Shown in pieces: positions 30,476 to 41,306 of a stretch of 64,000 nucleotides of DNA; position 1 is the stretch's first letter, and every line of letters starts with the position of its first letter. The notes beneath the pieces were generated by a model that saw nothing but the letters and a program-made list of their open reading frames with translations, was not told where the DNA came from and ran no database searches. Origin of the DNA: CAZLAK01 sp964557545. GTDB taxonomy: Bacteria; Bacillota; Desulfotomaculia; Desulfotomaculales; Pelotomaculaceae. The position numbers and the translations under genes are program-made. Location: NCBI GenBank assembly GCA_964557545.1, contig CAZLAK010000003.1, positions 1 through 64,000 of the forward strand. Direction: 5' to 3'.

Positions 30476-31642
30476 GTGTTTGAATACGCTGTCCTGCTTT
30501 TTGTTTTAAGCATTCTTCTCTTACTTATATACCTGCGCTTTAAGGATAAATTGCCTTTAAGTCCACGTGTAGTTTACTGCACTTTAGCCATTTCATTCAC
30601 TCTGGGCCTTTTCTTTCCTTTAGCCGTAGCGCGTACCAGCACCGGGGGTATTCTAATTGTCTATGCGTCCCTCGTTCTGTTATCGAGTGCGGCTTTGAGT
30701 TTTTTAGAAAACAGGACTTCGACCAATGTTTCACCCGAACCCTTAAAGGTTTCCGAACTGGAAAGGATGCAAAACGTACAGGGGGAAGGTGTTTTGCCCG
30801 CTGACCAAAGTACTGCCCAAGACCTTGGTGAGGCTCAAGACATTGGGGAGGAAAAAAGCAAGCTCTGGGGAGAGGAAACTGACCGGACTGAAAGTTTTGC
30901 CGAACTTTTATCCGCAGAGTTGGCTACCCGTGAAGAACATGAGGAAGAAATCTCCTTTGAGCTGCCGGCAGCCGGCGAGCCCGCCCAGACGCAAGAAATT
31001 GAAGGCGGGAACGCCGGAGAAATAGAAAGGGCAGGAACAGAAACAGAAGAGCAGGCAGAAGGAGGGAAAGAAGTACTGGCAGAAAAAGAAGCGGCAGGGG
31101 ATGAAATTGAAAGCGGATTAGCGAAAAAGGAAGCGGACGCTTTGCTTTACGAAAATGGAAGTAAAGAACTGTTTTGCGGCGAACCCAAGATACTAGAGGA
31201 TGTTGCACACGAGCAAATAATGGCTCCGCCTGCCGCTGAAACAAAAACCCCAAAGGATTCTGCCAGCGCCAGCGACTGGATAACAGCCGGCTTTACAGCT
31301 AAAGGCCAGGGTGATTTTGCCGGAGCACTCACTTGCTTCTTTAAAGCGCTCAGCAACTCACCCAGCGCGCCAACTGCGGCACTGATAGCCTTAGAAATTA
31401 GCTCCATTTATCAGGAACTCGGCCAGTACACTCAAGCCGCCCTGGCTTTAAAAGCCATAACCCAGGACTTGTCTTTGGAAGGGGTAATCAACGAAAGGAT
31501 TTCCTATCAGATAGCTTACTTAGAACGCTTAGAAGCCCTCTTAGAAGCGGCCAAAATTAAAGGGGCGCCTTACTCCAAAGTCCCCAGCTTAATAAAAATT
31601 AAAGCTAACTTGGAAACAGCTGAAAAGTTAAAAATGCATTAA
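30476..31642 (+). CDS. Membrane-anchored protein with acidic linker and C-terminal TPR-like helices
   Basis: A 388-residue product: three hydrophobic segments in residues 1-80 (LLFVLSILLLLIYLRF, VYCTLAISFTLGLFFPLAV, ILIVYASLVLLSSAALSFL), then an acidic Glu-rich low-complexity stretch (about 85-265), then tetratricopeptide-like helices (WITAGFTAKGQGDFAGALTC, IYQELGQYTQAALALKAI) to about 370. The TPR part faces the cytoplasm if the topology is odd-numbered. I infer a scaffold for an envelope process. First gene of a three-gene operon with a PRC-barrel protein and a VanW protein; 17 nt to the next gene. Confidence 0.65.
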   Translation: MFEYAVLLFVLSILLLLIYLRFKDKLPLSPRVVYCTLAISFTLGLFFPLAVARTSTGGILIVYASLVLLSSAALSFLENRTSTNVSPEPLKVSELERMQNVQGEGVLPADQSTAQDLGEAQDIGEEKSKLWGEETDRTESFAELLSAELATREEHEEEISFELPAAGEPAQTQEIEGGNAGEIERAGTETEEQAEGGKEVLAEKEAAGDEIESGLAKKEADALLYENGSKELFCGEPKILEDVAHEQIMAPPAAETKTPKDSASASDWITAGFTAKGQGDFAGALTCFFKALSNSPSAPTAALIALEISSIYQELGQYTQAALALKAITQDLSLEGVINERISYQIAYLERLEALLEAAKIKGAPYSKVPSLIKIKANLETAEKLKMH

Positions 31643-31659
31643 AGGAGGCAAGAACGGCG

Positions 31660-32445
31660 GTGAAAACGAGCCAGCAGGTTTTGGGCCTGCCCGTCATGAG
31701 CGTCGAGGAGGGCAGGCAGATTGGCGTGGTGCGGGATTTGGTATTAAACCCGCGCCGGGGTACGTTAGACTTTCTACTGGTGGAAGACAGCACCTGGTAT
31801 TTAGGGGCTAAAGTGCTGCCCTTTGCCAAGGTGCTGGGAATTGGCGCTTTTGCCCTAACAGTAGAAGGAAGTCAGTCTTTAATGGAGGCAGCCAGCTGCG
31901 CTGATGCACTGGAACTGCTAAAAGGCGGCTTTAGACTGCCGGGGGTAAAAATAATAACGAAAAAGGGCCGTTTGCTCGGAACTGCCGGCGAGTATTACGT
32001 GAGCGAAGCAAGCGGGGAAATTTTGGGCTGTGACCTCTTGCCAGAAGGGAGCAAGGAAAGGGCAGGCATCATACCGAGGTCACTTATCCTCACTTTCGGC
32101 AGCGACTACCTGGTGGTAGAGGACAGTGCGGACAAGGCCACAGTCGAAGAGGTAACTGAAGAAACTGCCGGTAACGTCAATATACCTCCAACAACACCCA
32201 GCACCCCGCAGCCGCCTGCTGCCGCACCCGCACCCGGCACACGGGCAAGCGGGGAAAAAGACGCCTTAAAACATTTTGAAGAACAGCAGCGCCAATACCT
32301 TTTGGGCAAGAAGGCAGCCATGAAAATCACCGGAACAGGCGGTGAAATCATTGTTGAGGAGGGCGAAGTAATTACCGAGGAAGTAATCGAACGGGCAAAA
32401 GCCCACGATAAATACATCCAGCTCACCCTCAACGTGCGCGACTGA
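31660..32445 (+). CDS. PRC-barrel domain protein
   Basis: A 261-residue soluble protein. Two PRC-barrel repeats are visible (residues about 2-80, LGLPVMSVEEGRQIGVVRDL, and about 88-165, LPGVKIITKKGRLLGTAGEY). They are followed by a Pro-rich linker (PPTTPSTPQPPAAAPAPG) and a C-terminal segment (GGEIIVEEGEVITEEVIERA) resembling hinge domains that bind partners. PRC-barrels occur in RimM and photosynthetic reaction centre H subunits and usually mediate binding. GTG 31660 lies behind AAAGGAGG. Co-transcribed with the TPR and VanW genes. Confidence 0.8.
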   Translation: MKTSQQVLGLPVMSVEEGRQIGVVRDLVLNPRRGTLDFLLVEDSTWYLGAKVLPFAKVLGIGAFALTVEGSQSLMEAASCADALELLKGGFRLPGVKIITKKGRLLGTAGEYYVSEASGEILGCDLLPEGSKERAGIIPRSLILTFGSDYLVVEDSADKATVEEVTEETAGNVNIPPTTPSTPQPPAAAPAPGTRASGEKDALKHFEEQQRQYLLGKKAAMKITGTGGEIIVEEGEVITEEVIERAKAHDKYIQLTLNVRD

Positions 32446-32463
32446 TAAAGGGCGGAAAACGAA

Positions 32464-33621
32464 ATGCATCTGTTTAGAAAAGGAGCGGTCATCGCTTCTC
32501 TTCTTGCTTTCCAGTTATTAGCTGTAGTCTTCGGCGCCGCCGCCGCCTTAGATGCCCTGTACAGCGGGCACATACAGCAGGGCGTAGTTATTGGCAGTGT
32601 AGACGTGGGCGGGCTTTTGGCAAGTGAGGCTGCCGAAAAATTAAAAAATTCCCTGCCGTCCTTGGAGGGAGCACGCGTTGTCATCGAAGGAGAGGACCGG
32701 TCTTTCTACATAGAATTTGCTGCCATTGACGGCGGCTACGACATTGAGGGCATGACAGCAGCAGCCTTAAACTACAGCAGAGAGTTCCGGGGGCCAGGGC
32801 GCTTGCTCCACATCTTGAGCTTGAGGGCAGAAAAAAAAGAGCTGCCGGCTGTATTTTCCTGTAATAAAGAAAAACTGGCCCAAAAAATTTCAGAATTAAA
32901 AGCCGAGTGGGACACGCCGGCTAAAGACGCTGCTGTGCTCTGGAACAACGAAAGAAAGGTATTCATTGAAGACGAAAAAATTGGCTGCGAAATTGATGGC
33001 CCTGCTACTTTGGAAAGAGTCCTCGGCGACCTTAAGTCTGGCCAGTTCAGTGTCAGGGCAGTTGAGCGCACGCTGATGCCGGAAGTAACGTCAGAACATC
33101 TTGCCGGGATAGATTCCCTGCTGGCTGCCTACACCACTGCTTTCGACCCGCAGGCGGCCAACCGGGTGCACAACATCACCTTGGCCTCCGGCAGGCTTAA
33201 CGGTTCAGTAGTAGCACCGGGAGAAACCTTCTCCCTCAACCAGCGCTTAGGTCCCCGCGGCGAGGAAGACGGCTACAAGCCAGCACCGGTGTTTTTTGAA
33301 GGGGGTCTGGGCCTGGATGCAGGTGGCGGGGTATGCCAAGTAGCAACCACTCTCTACAACGCCGTGTTGCTGGCGGGACTGCCGGTGGTTGAACGCCATA
33401 CTCACCCCCAGCCGGTTGCTTACGCGCCCGAGGGCAATGACGCCACTATTGCCGGCGATTACCTCGATCTCAAGTTTTTTAACAATACAGCTGCTCCCGT
33501 ATATATAGCCAGCAGGGTAAGGGGCAACAGCATAACCGTAAGCCTTTTCGGAGCGGGCAGCAAAGCTCCGGCCATTGACGGCTATCCCTGGGCAGAACCG
33601 CACTTCGTTTTAGAAAAATAA
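32464..33621 (+). CDS. VanW-family extracytoplasmic protein
   Basis: A 385-residue protein with an N-terminal membrane anchor or signal (AVIASLLAFQLLAVVFGAAAAL, within residues 8-30), a middle domain of about 170 residues (from IGSVDVGGLLASEAA to the TLMPEV region) like the peptidoglycan-binding domain 4 found in YoaR-type proteins, and a C-terminal VanW domain (GRLNGSVVAPGETFSLNQRL, GGGVCQVATTLYNAVLLAGL, PEGNDATIAGDYLDLKFFNN). VanW proteins are linked to cell-wall or glycopeptide response, but the reaction is unknown. Last gene of the operon. Confidence 0.9.
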   Translation: MHLFRKGAVIASLLAFQLLAVVFGAAAALDALYSGHIQQGVVIGSVDVGGLLASEAAEKLKNSLPSLEGARVVIEGEDRSFYIEFAAIDGGYDIEGMTAAALNYSREFRGPGRLLHILSLRAEKKELPAVFSCNKEKLAQKISELKAEWDTPAKDAAVLWNNERKVFIEDEKIGCEIDGPATLERVLGDLKSGQFSVRAVERTLMPEVTSEHLAGIDSLLAAYTTAFDPQAANRVHNITLASGRLNGSVVAPGETFSLNQRLGPRGEEDGYKPAPVFFEGGLGLDAGGGVCQVATTLYNAVLLAGLPVVERHTHPQPVAYAPEGNDATIAGDYLDLKFFNNTAAPVYIASRVRGNSITVSLFGAGSKAPAIDGYPWAEPHFVLEK

Positions 33622-33642
33622 TTAATACGGCCCCAAATATTA

Positions 33643-33672
33643 CGGCCCGGATTAACAGGTACCGCCGGGCCG
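33643..33672. terminator. GC-rich hairpin between convergent vanW-like gene and ppdK
   Basis: CGGCCCGG (33643-33650) pairs with CCGGGCCG (33665-33672), 14-nt loop. T-runs on both sides are weak, so it may need help. Confidence 0.45.
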
Positions 33673-33692
33673 CATTCTATACTTTTAACTTT

Positions 33693-36380
33693 TTAAGCAG
33701 TAGAGTAAAAGCTTGCCTTCCCCTCTTTTCTTCTCATTTCCTTTACCTTGGCCTGAGCGGCCGCCAGTCTGGCAATGGGAACCCTAAAGGGAGAACAGCT
33801 TACGTAGTCCAGGCCGATCTCGTGACAGAATTCAATGGAAGAAGGCTCACCGCCGTGCTCACCGCAGATGCCCACTACCAGGGCCGGGTTGGAACGGCGA
33901 CCCAGTTCTACAGTCATGGTCATTAACTTGCCCACACCGCGCCGGTCAAGCACCATAAAGGGATTGTCGCTTAAAATTTTCTTATCCAGGTAGGACTGCA
34001 AGAACTTGCCTTCGGCGTCGTCCCGGGAAAAACCTAGTGTGGTTTGAGTCAGGTCGTTGGTCCCAAAGGAGAAAAAGTCGGCCTCATTAGCTATCTCATC
34101 TGCTAAAAGCGCAGCTCTGGGCACCTCGATCATGGTGCCAACTGTATACTCAAATTCAATACCCGTTTCCTCCATCACCTCGCGGGCTATCCCCTCAATC
34201 ATTTCCCGCAGGTAGGCCAGTTCCCTAGCCTCAATAACCAGCGGAATCTCCACTTCAGGAATAGGGTTTTTACCTTCACTAACTAATTTGGCAGTAGCTC
34301 TAAAAATGGCCCGCGCCTGCATAGCGTACACTTCGGGAAAAGTTATGCCCAAACGGCAGCCGCGGTGACCGAGCATAGGATTGTGCTCGGAAAGAGCCTT
34401 TACTTTGCGCAAAAGGTCTTCCATGGCGGCGACTTCGCCTTCACTCTTGCCGGTATGCTTTAGGTGAGCTATTTCTACCGCTAAATCTTCAGTTCGAGGC
34501 AAGAACTCGTGCAGGGGCGGGTCGAGAAGGCGTATGGTCACCGGCAGGCCGTCCATGGCTTTTAATATTTCGTAAAAATCACCCTCTTGCACCGGCAAGA
34601 GCTTATCTAAAGCCGCCTTTCTCTCCTCTGGGCTCTTGGCCAGGATCATTTCCTGTACAATGGGCAGCCGCTCCGGCCCCATAAACATGTGCTCCGTGCG
34701 GGCAAGCCCGATACCCTCTGCCCCAAATTCTCTGGCTTTGGCGGCATCCTTGGGAGTATCGGCGTTGGCCCTCACCCCTAAAGTGCGGATACCGTCCGCC
34801 CACGTGAGCAGCTTTTTAAACTCGGGTGAAAGCTCGGGGTCTAAAAGGGGGACAGTGCCTAGAATTACGTTACCCGTAGAGCCGTCTAGAGATATGGTGT
34901 CACCTTCTTTTATAACTAAATCACCGCAGGTAAATTCCTTTCTGTTGTAGTCGATTTGAATAGCCTCGCAGCCGCAGACACAGGGCTTGCCCATACCCCT
35001 GGCCACAACAGCAGCGTGGCTAGTCATGCCTCCGCGCGAGGTGAGCACCCCTTGCGCCGCCACAATGCCGTGGATATCGTCGGGTGTGGTCTCCGTCCGC
35101 ACCAGAATGACTTTTTGGCCCTCCTGGCCCAGCTTCTCCGCCTTGTTGGCGTCAAAAACCACCGCGCCAGAGGCCGCGCCCGGCGAAGCGGGCAGGCCGC
35201 GGGCTATGATGTGCAGGCGGGCCTTGGGATCAATGCGCTTGTGCAACAACTGGTCGAGTTGACCGGCCTCCACCCGCAAAATAGCTTCATCTTTAGTTAT
35301 CAGCCCCTCTTCAACCATGTCTACCGCTACTTTAATAGCCGCCTGGGCTGTGCGCTTGCCGCTCCTGGTCTGCAGGATCCACAGCCGGCCCCTTTCTATA
35401 GTAAACTCGATATCCTGCATGTCGCGGTAATGTTTTTCTAACAGCTGGCAGGTAGCCTCAAACTGACGGTAAACCTCCGGCATCTCATCTTTCAGCGTTT
35501 CTATTGGCTGGGGCGTACGAATCCCGGCCACCACATCCTCGCCTTGAGCGTTAATTAAGTACTCGCCGTAAAGCTTCTTTTCTCCTGTTGCCGGGTTGCG
35601 CGTGAAAGCAACACCGGTGCCGCAGTCGCCCCCCATGTTGCCAAAGACCATGGCCTGGATGTTTACAGCTGTGCCCAAATCGTCCGGTATTTTATTGATC
35701 CGCCGGTAAACAATAGCGCGGTCGTTGTTCCAGGATTTAAAAACCGCCTCTACGGCCATAAAGAGCTGCTCAAAAGGTTCCTCGGGGAAAGGCCGGCCAG
35801 TCTCCATTTCCACCATGTACTTGTAATCTGCCACCACTCCAAGCAGCTCTTCTTCGCCGAGCTGGGAGTCGTAGCTCACGCCTGCCTTTTCTTTCCAGCG
35901 CTCCAGGATCCTTTCAAACTTGGCGTGTTCAATACCCATCACTACATCGCCAAACATGGTAAGAAAACGGCGGTAGCAGTCCAGGGCAAAGCGGCGGTTA
36001 TTAGTTATTCTTGCCAGGCCTTCTACCGTCACGTCGTTTAAACCCAGGTTAAGCACGGTGTCCATCATTCCCGGCATAGAAACAGGCGCGCCGGAACGCA
36101 CAGACAGTAATAACGGACAGCTGCCGTCACCGAATTTACGGCCCAGCTTTTTTTCTAAAACAGTCAGTTTGTCTTTGACCTCGTCTACAAGCCCAGCGGG
36201 CAGCTTACCCCCACTCTTTGCAAATTCCTTACAAGCCTCAGTAGTGATAATAAGACCGGGCGGCACGGGCAGCCCGATGTTAGTCATTTCGGCCAGGTTT
36301 GCCCCCTTCCCGCCCAGGAGGCTTTTCATTCCTGCGTTTCCTTCCTCAAATAAGTAAACGTATCTTACATTACCTGCCAA
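33693..36380 (-). CDS. ppdK: Pyruvate phosphate dikinase
   Basis: A product of about 895 residues that interconverts pyruvate, ATP and Pi with PEP, AMP and PPi. N-terminal ATP-grasp domain (GGKGANLAEM start), phosphohistidine swivel domain with GGMTSHAAVVARGMGKPC (the catalytic His and, two residues before it, the Thr that PpsR phosphorylates), and a C-terminal PEP-binding TIM barrel with VVGICGEHGG holding the active-site Cys. Start: TTG 36380 is better spaced from AGAGGTG than GTG 36389. It overlaps ppsR by 11 bp. Confidence 0.96.
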   Translation of the reverse strand: MAGNVRYVYLFEEGNAGMKSLLGGKGANLAEMTNIGLPVPPGLIITTEACKEFAKSGGKLPAGLVDEVKDKLTVLEKKLGRKFGDGSCPLLLSVRSGAPVSMPGMMDTVLNLGLNDVTVEGLARITNNRRFALDCYRRFLTMFGDVVMGIEHAKFERILERWKEKAGVSYDSQLGEEELLGVVADYKYMVEMETGRPFPEEPFEQLFMAVEAVFKSWNNDRAIVYRRINKIPDDLGTAVNIQAMVFGNMGGDCGTGVAFTRNPATGEKKLYGEYLINAQGEDVVAGIRTPQPIETLKDEMPEVYRQFEATCQLLEKHYRDMQDIEFTIERGRLWILQTRSGKRTAQAAIKVAVDMVEEGLITKDEAILRVEAGQLDQLLHKRIDPKARLHIIARGLPASPGAASGAVVFDANKAEKLGQEGQKVILVRTETTPDDIHGIVAAQGVLTSRGGMTSHAAVVARGMGKPCVCGCEAIQIDYNRKEFTCGDLVIKEGDTISLDGSTGNVILGTVPLLDPELSPEFKKLLTWADGIRTLGVRANADTPKDAAKAREFGAEGIGLARTEHMFMGPERLPIVQEMILAKSPEERKAALDKLLPVQEGDFYEILKAMDGLPVTIRLLDPPLHEFLPRTEDLAVEIAHLKHTGKSEGEVAAMEDLLRKVKALSEHNPMLGHRGCRLGITFPEVYAMQARAIFRATAKLVSEGKNPIPEVEIPLVIEARELAYLREMIEGIAREVMEETGIEFEYTVGTMIEVPRAALLADEIANEADFFSFGTNDLTQTTLGFSRDDAEGKFLQSYLDKKILSDNPFMVLDRRGVGKLMTMTVELGRRSNPALVVGICGEHGGEPSSIEFCHEIGLDYVSCSPFRVPIARLAAAQAKVKEMRRKEGKASFYSTA

Positions 36381-37203
36381 GTCTCTCACCTCTGTGGTAT
36401 ATTTCTAAAACCCTGGTAGCCGTTTCTTCCACCGCCTTATTGGTTACGTCAATGACTGAACAGCCGGCCTTTTTCATAATGCTTTCTGCGTACTCCAGTT
36501 CTTTTAAGATACGTTCCATGCTGGCATAGTCTGCAGCCGGCGCAAGGCCCAGGGTCTTTAAGCGTTCTCTCCTGATTTCGTTGAGCTGCGCGGGCTGGAT
36601 GACCAGCCCGATCAATTTGTGAGAGGGCAACATAAAAATTTCCTCCGGCGGTGCTACTTCGGGAACCAGCGGCACGTTGGCCGCTTTAATGCCCTTGTGG
36701 GCCAGGTACATGCAGAGCGGCGTTTTAGAAGTGCGAGAAACCCCAATAACCACTACATCGGCCCGCAAAATACCCCGCGGGTCCTTGCCGTCGTCGTATT
36801 TGACGGCAAACTCTATGGCGTCAACTTTTTTGAAGTACTCCTCGTCCATTTTGCGCACCAGACCGGGCTCTAACTTGGGACGGCGGTGCACCACCGAAGA
36901 GAGCGCTTCCAGCATAGGGGTCATAATATCTACAGCCGGAATGCCGCGCTTTTCTGCCTCGTACACCAGCACTTCACGCAAGCCGGGTAAAACGAGGGTG
37001 TAAGCTATAACACTGGTGCAATTACTGGCCTCTTCCACCACTTCCACAATCTCTGCCGGACTGCTCACATAGGGGACGCGGCGTATTTCTACACCGCCGT
37101 GGTTGAACTGGCTGGCAGCTGCCCGTGCCACCAATTCAGCTGTCTCACCGATGGAGTCAGAAATAATGTAGATAACCGGTTTATTTTCACTATTGGAAGT
37201 AAT
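36370..37203 (-). CDS. ppsR: Pyruvate phosphate dikinase regulatory kinase/phosphorylase (DUF299)
   Basis: A bifunctional ADP-dependent kinase and Pi-dependent pyrophosphorylase that switches the dikinase off and on. ADP/Pi site: GVSRTSKTPLCMYLAH near residue 150. The family N terminus, KPVIYIISDSIGETAELVAR, lies entirely upstream of the first ATG/GTG/TTG in frame (TTG 37134), so the true start must be earlier. The only reasonable candidate is ATT 37203, six nt after GGGGGGA, giving 277 residues; an out-of-frame ATG sits at 37210. Either a rare ATT start or a 1-nt indel explains this. It precedes ppdK and follows ccpN. Confidence 0.9.
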   Translation of the reverse strand: MTSNSENKPVIYIISDSIGETAELVARAAASQFNHGGVEIRRVPYVSSPAEIVEVVEEASNCTSVIAYTLVLPGLREVLVYEAEKRGIPAVDIMTPMLEALSSVVHRRPKLEPGLVRKMDEEYFKKVDAIEFAVKYDDGKDPRGILRADVVVIGVSRTSKTPLCMYLAHKGIKAANVPLVPEVAPPEEIFMLPSHKLIGLVIQPAQLNEIRRERLKTLGLAPAADYASMERILKELEYAESIMKKAGCSVIDVTNKAVEETATRVLEIYHRGERLGR

Positions 37204-37216
37204 GGCCCATCCCCCC

Positions 37217-37855
37217 TTACTTTCCTTCCCCTAGCTCAACAAAAAGCCTGGTGATGTTGGTCTTGCTAAAACGGCCGACAACCTCCAGCCCTTCCCCGCC
37301 GGCAGACTGTACCGCCTTTTGCACCACCGGCAGGGCATCTACTTCGTGTTCAATAATCCTCTTGGCAGCTGCCCATACGGATTCATCTGGAGTGGTATAG
37401 ATAACGTTGGGCATGCGGGTCATGATTACACCTACCGGCAGCTTCTGGATGTCTTGCCCCCCCAGCGTGGCTTTTAGGAGGTCCTTGCGTGACACTACTC
37501 CCTCCAGCAAGCCCCCCTCTTTCACGACAAAAAGGGTTCCCACGTCCTCGATGAACATGGTAACTGCTGCGTCGTAAACCGAACATTTGTCTAAAACCAC
37601 TACCGGCACAGATTTAACATCGCCTACTTTTATATTGTGCAGTTTTTCGGCAATAACTAAGTTGGGAGACTTCCCGCTGTAAAAATAACCTACCCTGGGC
37701 CGGGCTTCTAACAGCCCGGCCATAGTCAGGATAGCTAGATCCGGCCTCAAGGTAGCCCTGGTCAGGGAGAGTTTTTCTGCAATTTGTTCCCCCGTAATCG
37801 GCCCCTCATTCTTAACTATCTCCAGGATAGTCTCCTGCCGCCTGGTTAATTGCAA
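37217..37855 (-). CDS. ccpN: CBS-domain helix-turn-helix repressor, CcpN-like
   Basis: A 212-residue transcription factor: an N-terminal winged helix (ETILEIVKNEGPITGEQIAE, LTRATLRPDLAILT; residues about 5-60) followed by two CBS motifs (about 75-205: VPVVVLDKCSVYDAAVTMF, VGTLFVVKEGGLLEGVVSRK). In Bacillus subtilis CcpN represses gluconeogenic genes and senses ATP/ADP through its CBS domains; its neighbour is the ppsR homologue yqfL, as here. TTG start with GGGGAG 6 nt upstream. It likely controls the ppsR-ppdK block, by inference from order. Confidence 0.9.
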   Translation of the reverse strand: MQLTRRQETILEIVKNEGPITGEQIAEKLSLTRATLRPDLAILTMAGLLEARPRVGYFYSGKSPNLVIAEKLHNIKVGDVKSVPVVVLDKCSVYDAAVTMFIEDVGTLFVVKEGGLLEGVVSRKDLLKATLGGQDIQKLPVGVIMTRMPNVIYTTPDESVWAAAKRIIEHEVDALPVVQKAVQSAGGEGLEVVGRFSKTNITRLFVELGEGK

Positions 37856-37959
37856 ATCAATCTCCCCTTAGAGAGCATATATGCCATACTAATACACTTT
37901 TTCACCTATTTAATTATATACTATATAAAAAATATTTTTCCTTTTTAACGGGTAGAAAT

Positions 37960-40049
37960 TTATTCTCCCACAATTTTACTTAAATCGGCAACCCGGCGCA
38001 CGGCCGAAGCCAGCTGCAAAAGCAAAGCCAGCCGGTTTTCCCTTATCTTTTTGTCCTCCACCATAACCATTACCGAATTAAAAAACCTGTCCAGCGGTTC
38101 GCAAAGGCCGGCAACTGAAGACAAGAAAGAGCTGTAGTCCCGCTTCTCCAGATAATCACCGGCCGTTTTCAGCACGGAGCACAGGCAGGCGTAAAGCTCT
38201 TTTTCCGCCGGCTCTTCCAGCAAGGATTCGTCCACGTTTTGGGAAACGGCGTTTTTGGCGAGGTTATTGGCGCGCGTGAAAGCCGTCAGCAGGGCCCCAA
38301 AAACCGGCTGGCGGCGCAAATCAAAAAGGGCTTTTACTCTTGATCGCGTGTCCGTAAAGTCGTCGCATCCGCTGGCCAGGACGGCGTCTACCACGTCGTA
38401 GGAGAACCCTTCCTCCATGAATATGCCTCTTAACCGCTGGGCAAAGAACTCCACAATTGCCCCTTTTGTCTCCTCTAAAGAATGCTTAAGCGGATACCTG
38501 GCTTCGTAACCCCGGTAGGCGGTTTCCATTAAAGCATTAAATGACAGCGTTAACTGTTGGTTGATAATAATGTTAATCATACCTGAAGCCTGGCGCCGCA
38601 GGGCGTACGGGTCCTGCGAGCCCGTAGGCTGAATGCCCATAGCAAAACAGCCCACAATATTGTCCATTTTGTCGGCCAGGCTCAAAATGCTCCCCGGCAG
38701 GGTCGAAGGCAGCATATCGCCGGCAAAGCGGGGAAGGTAATGTTCAAAAATAGCCTGGGCCACTCCACCCCTCTCCCCGCTGCGGACAGCGTATTCTCTG
38801 CCCATCACGCCCTGTAGCTCCGGGAACTCGTAAACCATATTGGTCACCAGATCAGCTTTGGCCAGGTGGGCGGCCCGCAGCACATCCTCCTTTTCCTGTT
38901 CAGCCACACCCAAAACCCCGGCCAGCCATTCCGCCAATGCAACGAGCCGCTCCGTTTTATCGTAGAGGGTGCCCAAACCTTCCTGGAAGACGATATTCCT
39001 AAGAGCCGGTACTTTGCTGGCCAGGGGCGTCTTGGTGTCTTCGTTGAAGAAAAAGCTGGCGTCAGATAACCTGGCCTTGAGCACTTTTTCATTGCCGGCC
39101 CGTATTATGTCGTGATTTTTGTCCGTACCGTTCACGACAGCAACAAACACGGGCAAAAGGCGGCCGTCGTTGCCGACCACCGGGAAGTAACGCTGGTGCT
39201 CGCGCATGGGGGTGACCAGAACTTCCCGCGGTAGCTTTAAGTAAGCCGGGTCAAAGCTGCCCAGCAGGGCCGTGGGGTACTCGACCAGATTATTTACTTC
39301 TTCCAGCAATTCTTCGTCTTCCTCCACTTTGCCGCCGGCAGCGGCAGCTGTTTGCACCACCTGCCGCCATATGGACTCCTTTCTCTCTTGCGGGTCAACC
39401 ATAACATAATTACTTTTCATCTTCTCAAAGTATTCCGCCGGGTTGGCAACTATCAGCGGCTCCTTGCACAAAAAGCGGTGGCCGTAAGTAGTGCGCCCGG
39501 CTGTCAGCCCCGCGTACTCAAACTCCACTACCTCGTCGCCCCACAAAGAGACCAGCCAGCGGATGGGGCGGGCAAAGCGCACTTCCAGGCTCCCCCAGCG
39601 CATGGGTTTGGGGAAGTGCAGGCCGCTAATAACCGAGGGGGCAATTTTGGCCAGGACTTCCTTGGCCGGGCGCCCTTCTTCCCGCTTCACGGCAAAAACG
39701 TAATCCACGTGACCAACCGGCTTAACGACCAGGTCCTCGACAGTCACCCCCTGGCTTTTAGCAAAGCCCTCTGCCGCCCGCGTGGGCGTGCCGTCCGGCT
39801 TATAGGCCACTTTAGCCGCCGGCCCTTTTACTTCTACCTCCAGGGGATCCTGCTGACCGGCCACTCCTTTGACGAAGAGCACGAGCCGCCGGGGCGTGCC
39901 GTAAGCGGCCGCCTCAACAAAGGAAAGCCTTTTTTCGGAAAGCTGTGTTACGGCCAGTTCTTTGAGCTGCGAGAGAGCGGGGTTCATAAACCTGGCGGGC
40001 ATCTCTTCCACACCTATTTCTAATAAGTAATCGCGGCGCTCAATTGTCA

Positions 40050-40050
<1 letters not shown>
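37960..40050 (-). CDS. glyS: Glycyl-tRNA synthetase beta subunit
   Basis: A 696-residue subunit of the alpha2beta2 bacterial GlyRS. N-terminal LLEIGVEEMPARFMNPAL is the standard GlyS start. It has the HD-like middle region (KADLVTNMVYEFPELQGVMG) and a C-terminal anticodon-binding DALR-like domain (VKALFDLRRQPVFGALLTAF onward). The ATG overlaps the glyQ stop (TAATG), so translation is coupled and the subunits are made at a fixed ratio. Controlled by the glyQ T-box leader. Confidence 0.97.
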
Positions 40051-40931
<881 letters not shown>

Positions 40932-40967
40932 AGCACGCCTCCTCTTTGTGGAATAATTGACAATTTT

Positions 40968-41016
40968 GTAAAATTAAAAACTCCCTATCCCCGGCAGCTT
41001 CCACCAGGGACGGGAG
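40968..41016 (-). terminator. T-box terminator of the glyQS leader
   Basis: On the minus strand, CTCCCGTCCCTGG (ending in the 41004-41016 region) pairs with CCGGGGATAGGGAG (40981-40994) and is followed by TTTTTAATTTT. It is mutually exclusive with the antiterminator carrying GTGGAACCGCG. Confidence 0.85.
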
Positions 41017-41278
41017 TGCATTCCCGCGGTTCCACCCTGTTTGACCGAATAGCACCGGGTTTAAGAACTAAAAAACCCCGCTACCCGTACTTTTCGGCCC
41101 CCTTTATACGTGCAGGCTTTACTTGCCGCCAGGCAAGCCCGCTGTCATTGCTAGCCCCTTAGCGGCTTTCCTCCTGCGGCTCGGAAACCCCTTTCACTGT
41201 CCGGACTTTACCCGCTTTTCAGCTGCCGCGGGCTCTCTGTTAAAGTCCAAAAGACAGCTACTCTTTTCCTCATGGCCC
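40968..41278 (-). promoter_or_regulatory. T-box leader (glycine-type by context)
   Basis: The minus-strand leader holds the T-box core AGGGTGGAACCGCG (around 41025-41038), which pairs with the free CCA end of uncharged tRNA. A long stem I region lies before it (about 41160-41278). The terminator follows. The specifier codon was not placed with certainty; the downstream genes glyQS imply GGN. Confidence 0.92.
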
Positions 41279-41306
41279 CGTTATTTTTGCTTAAAATTTA
41301 TCAAAT

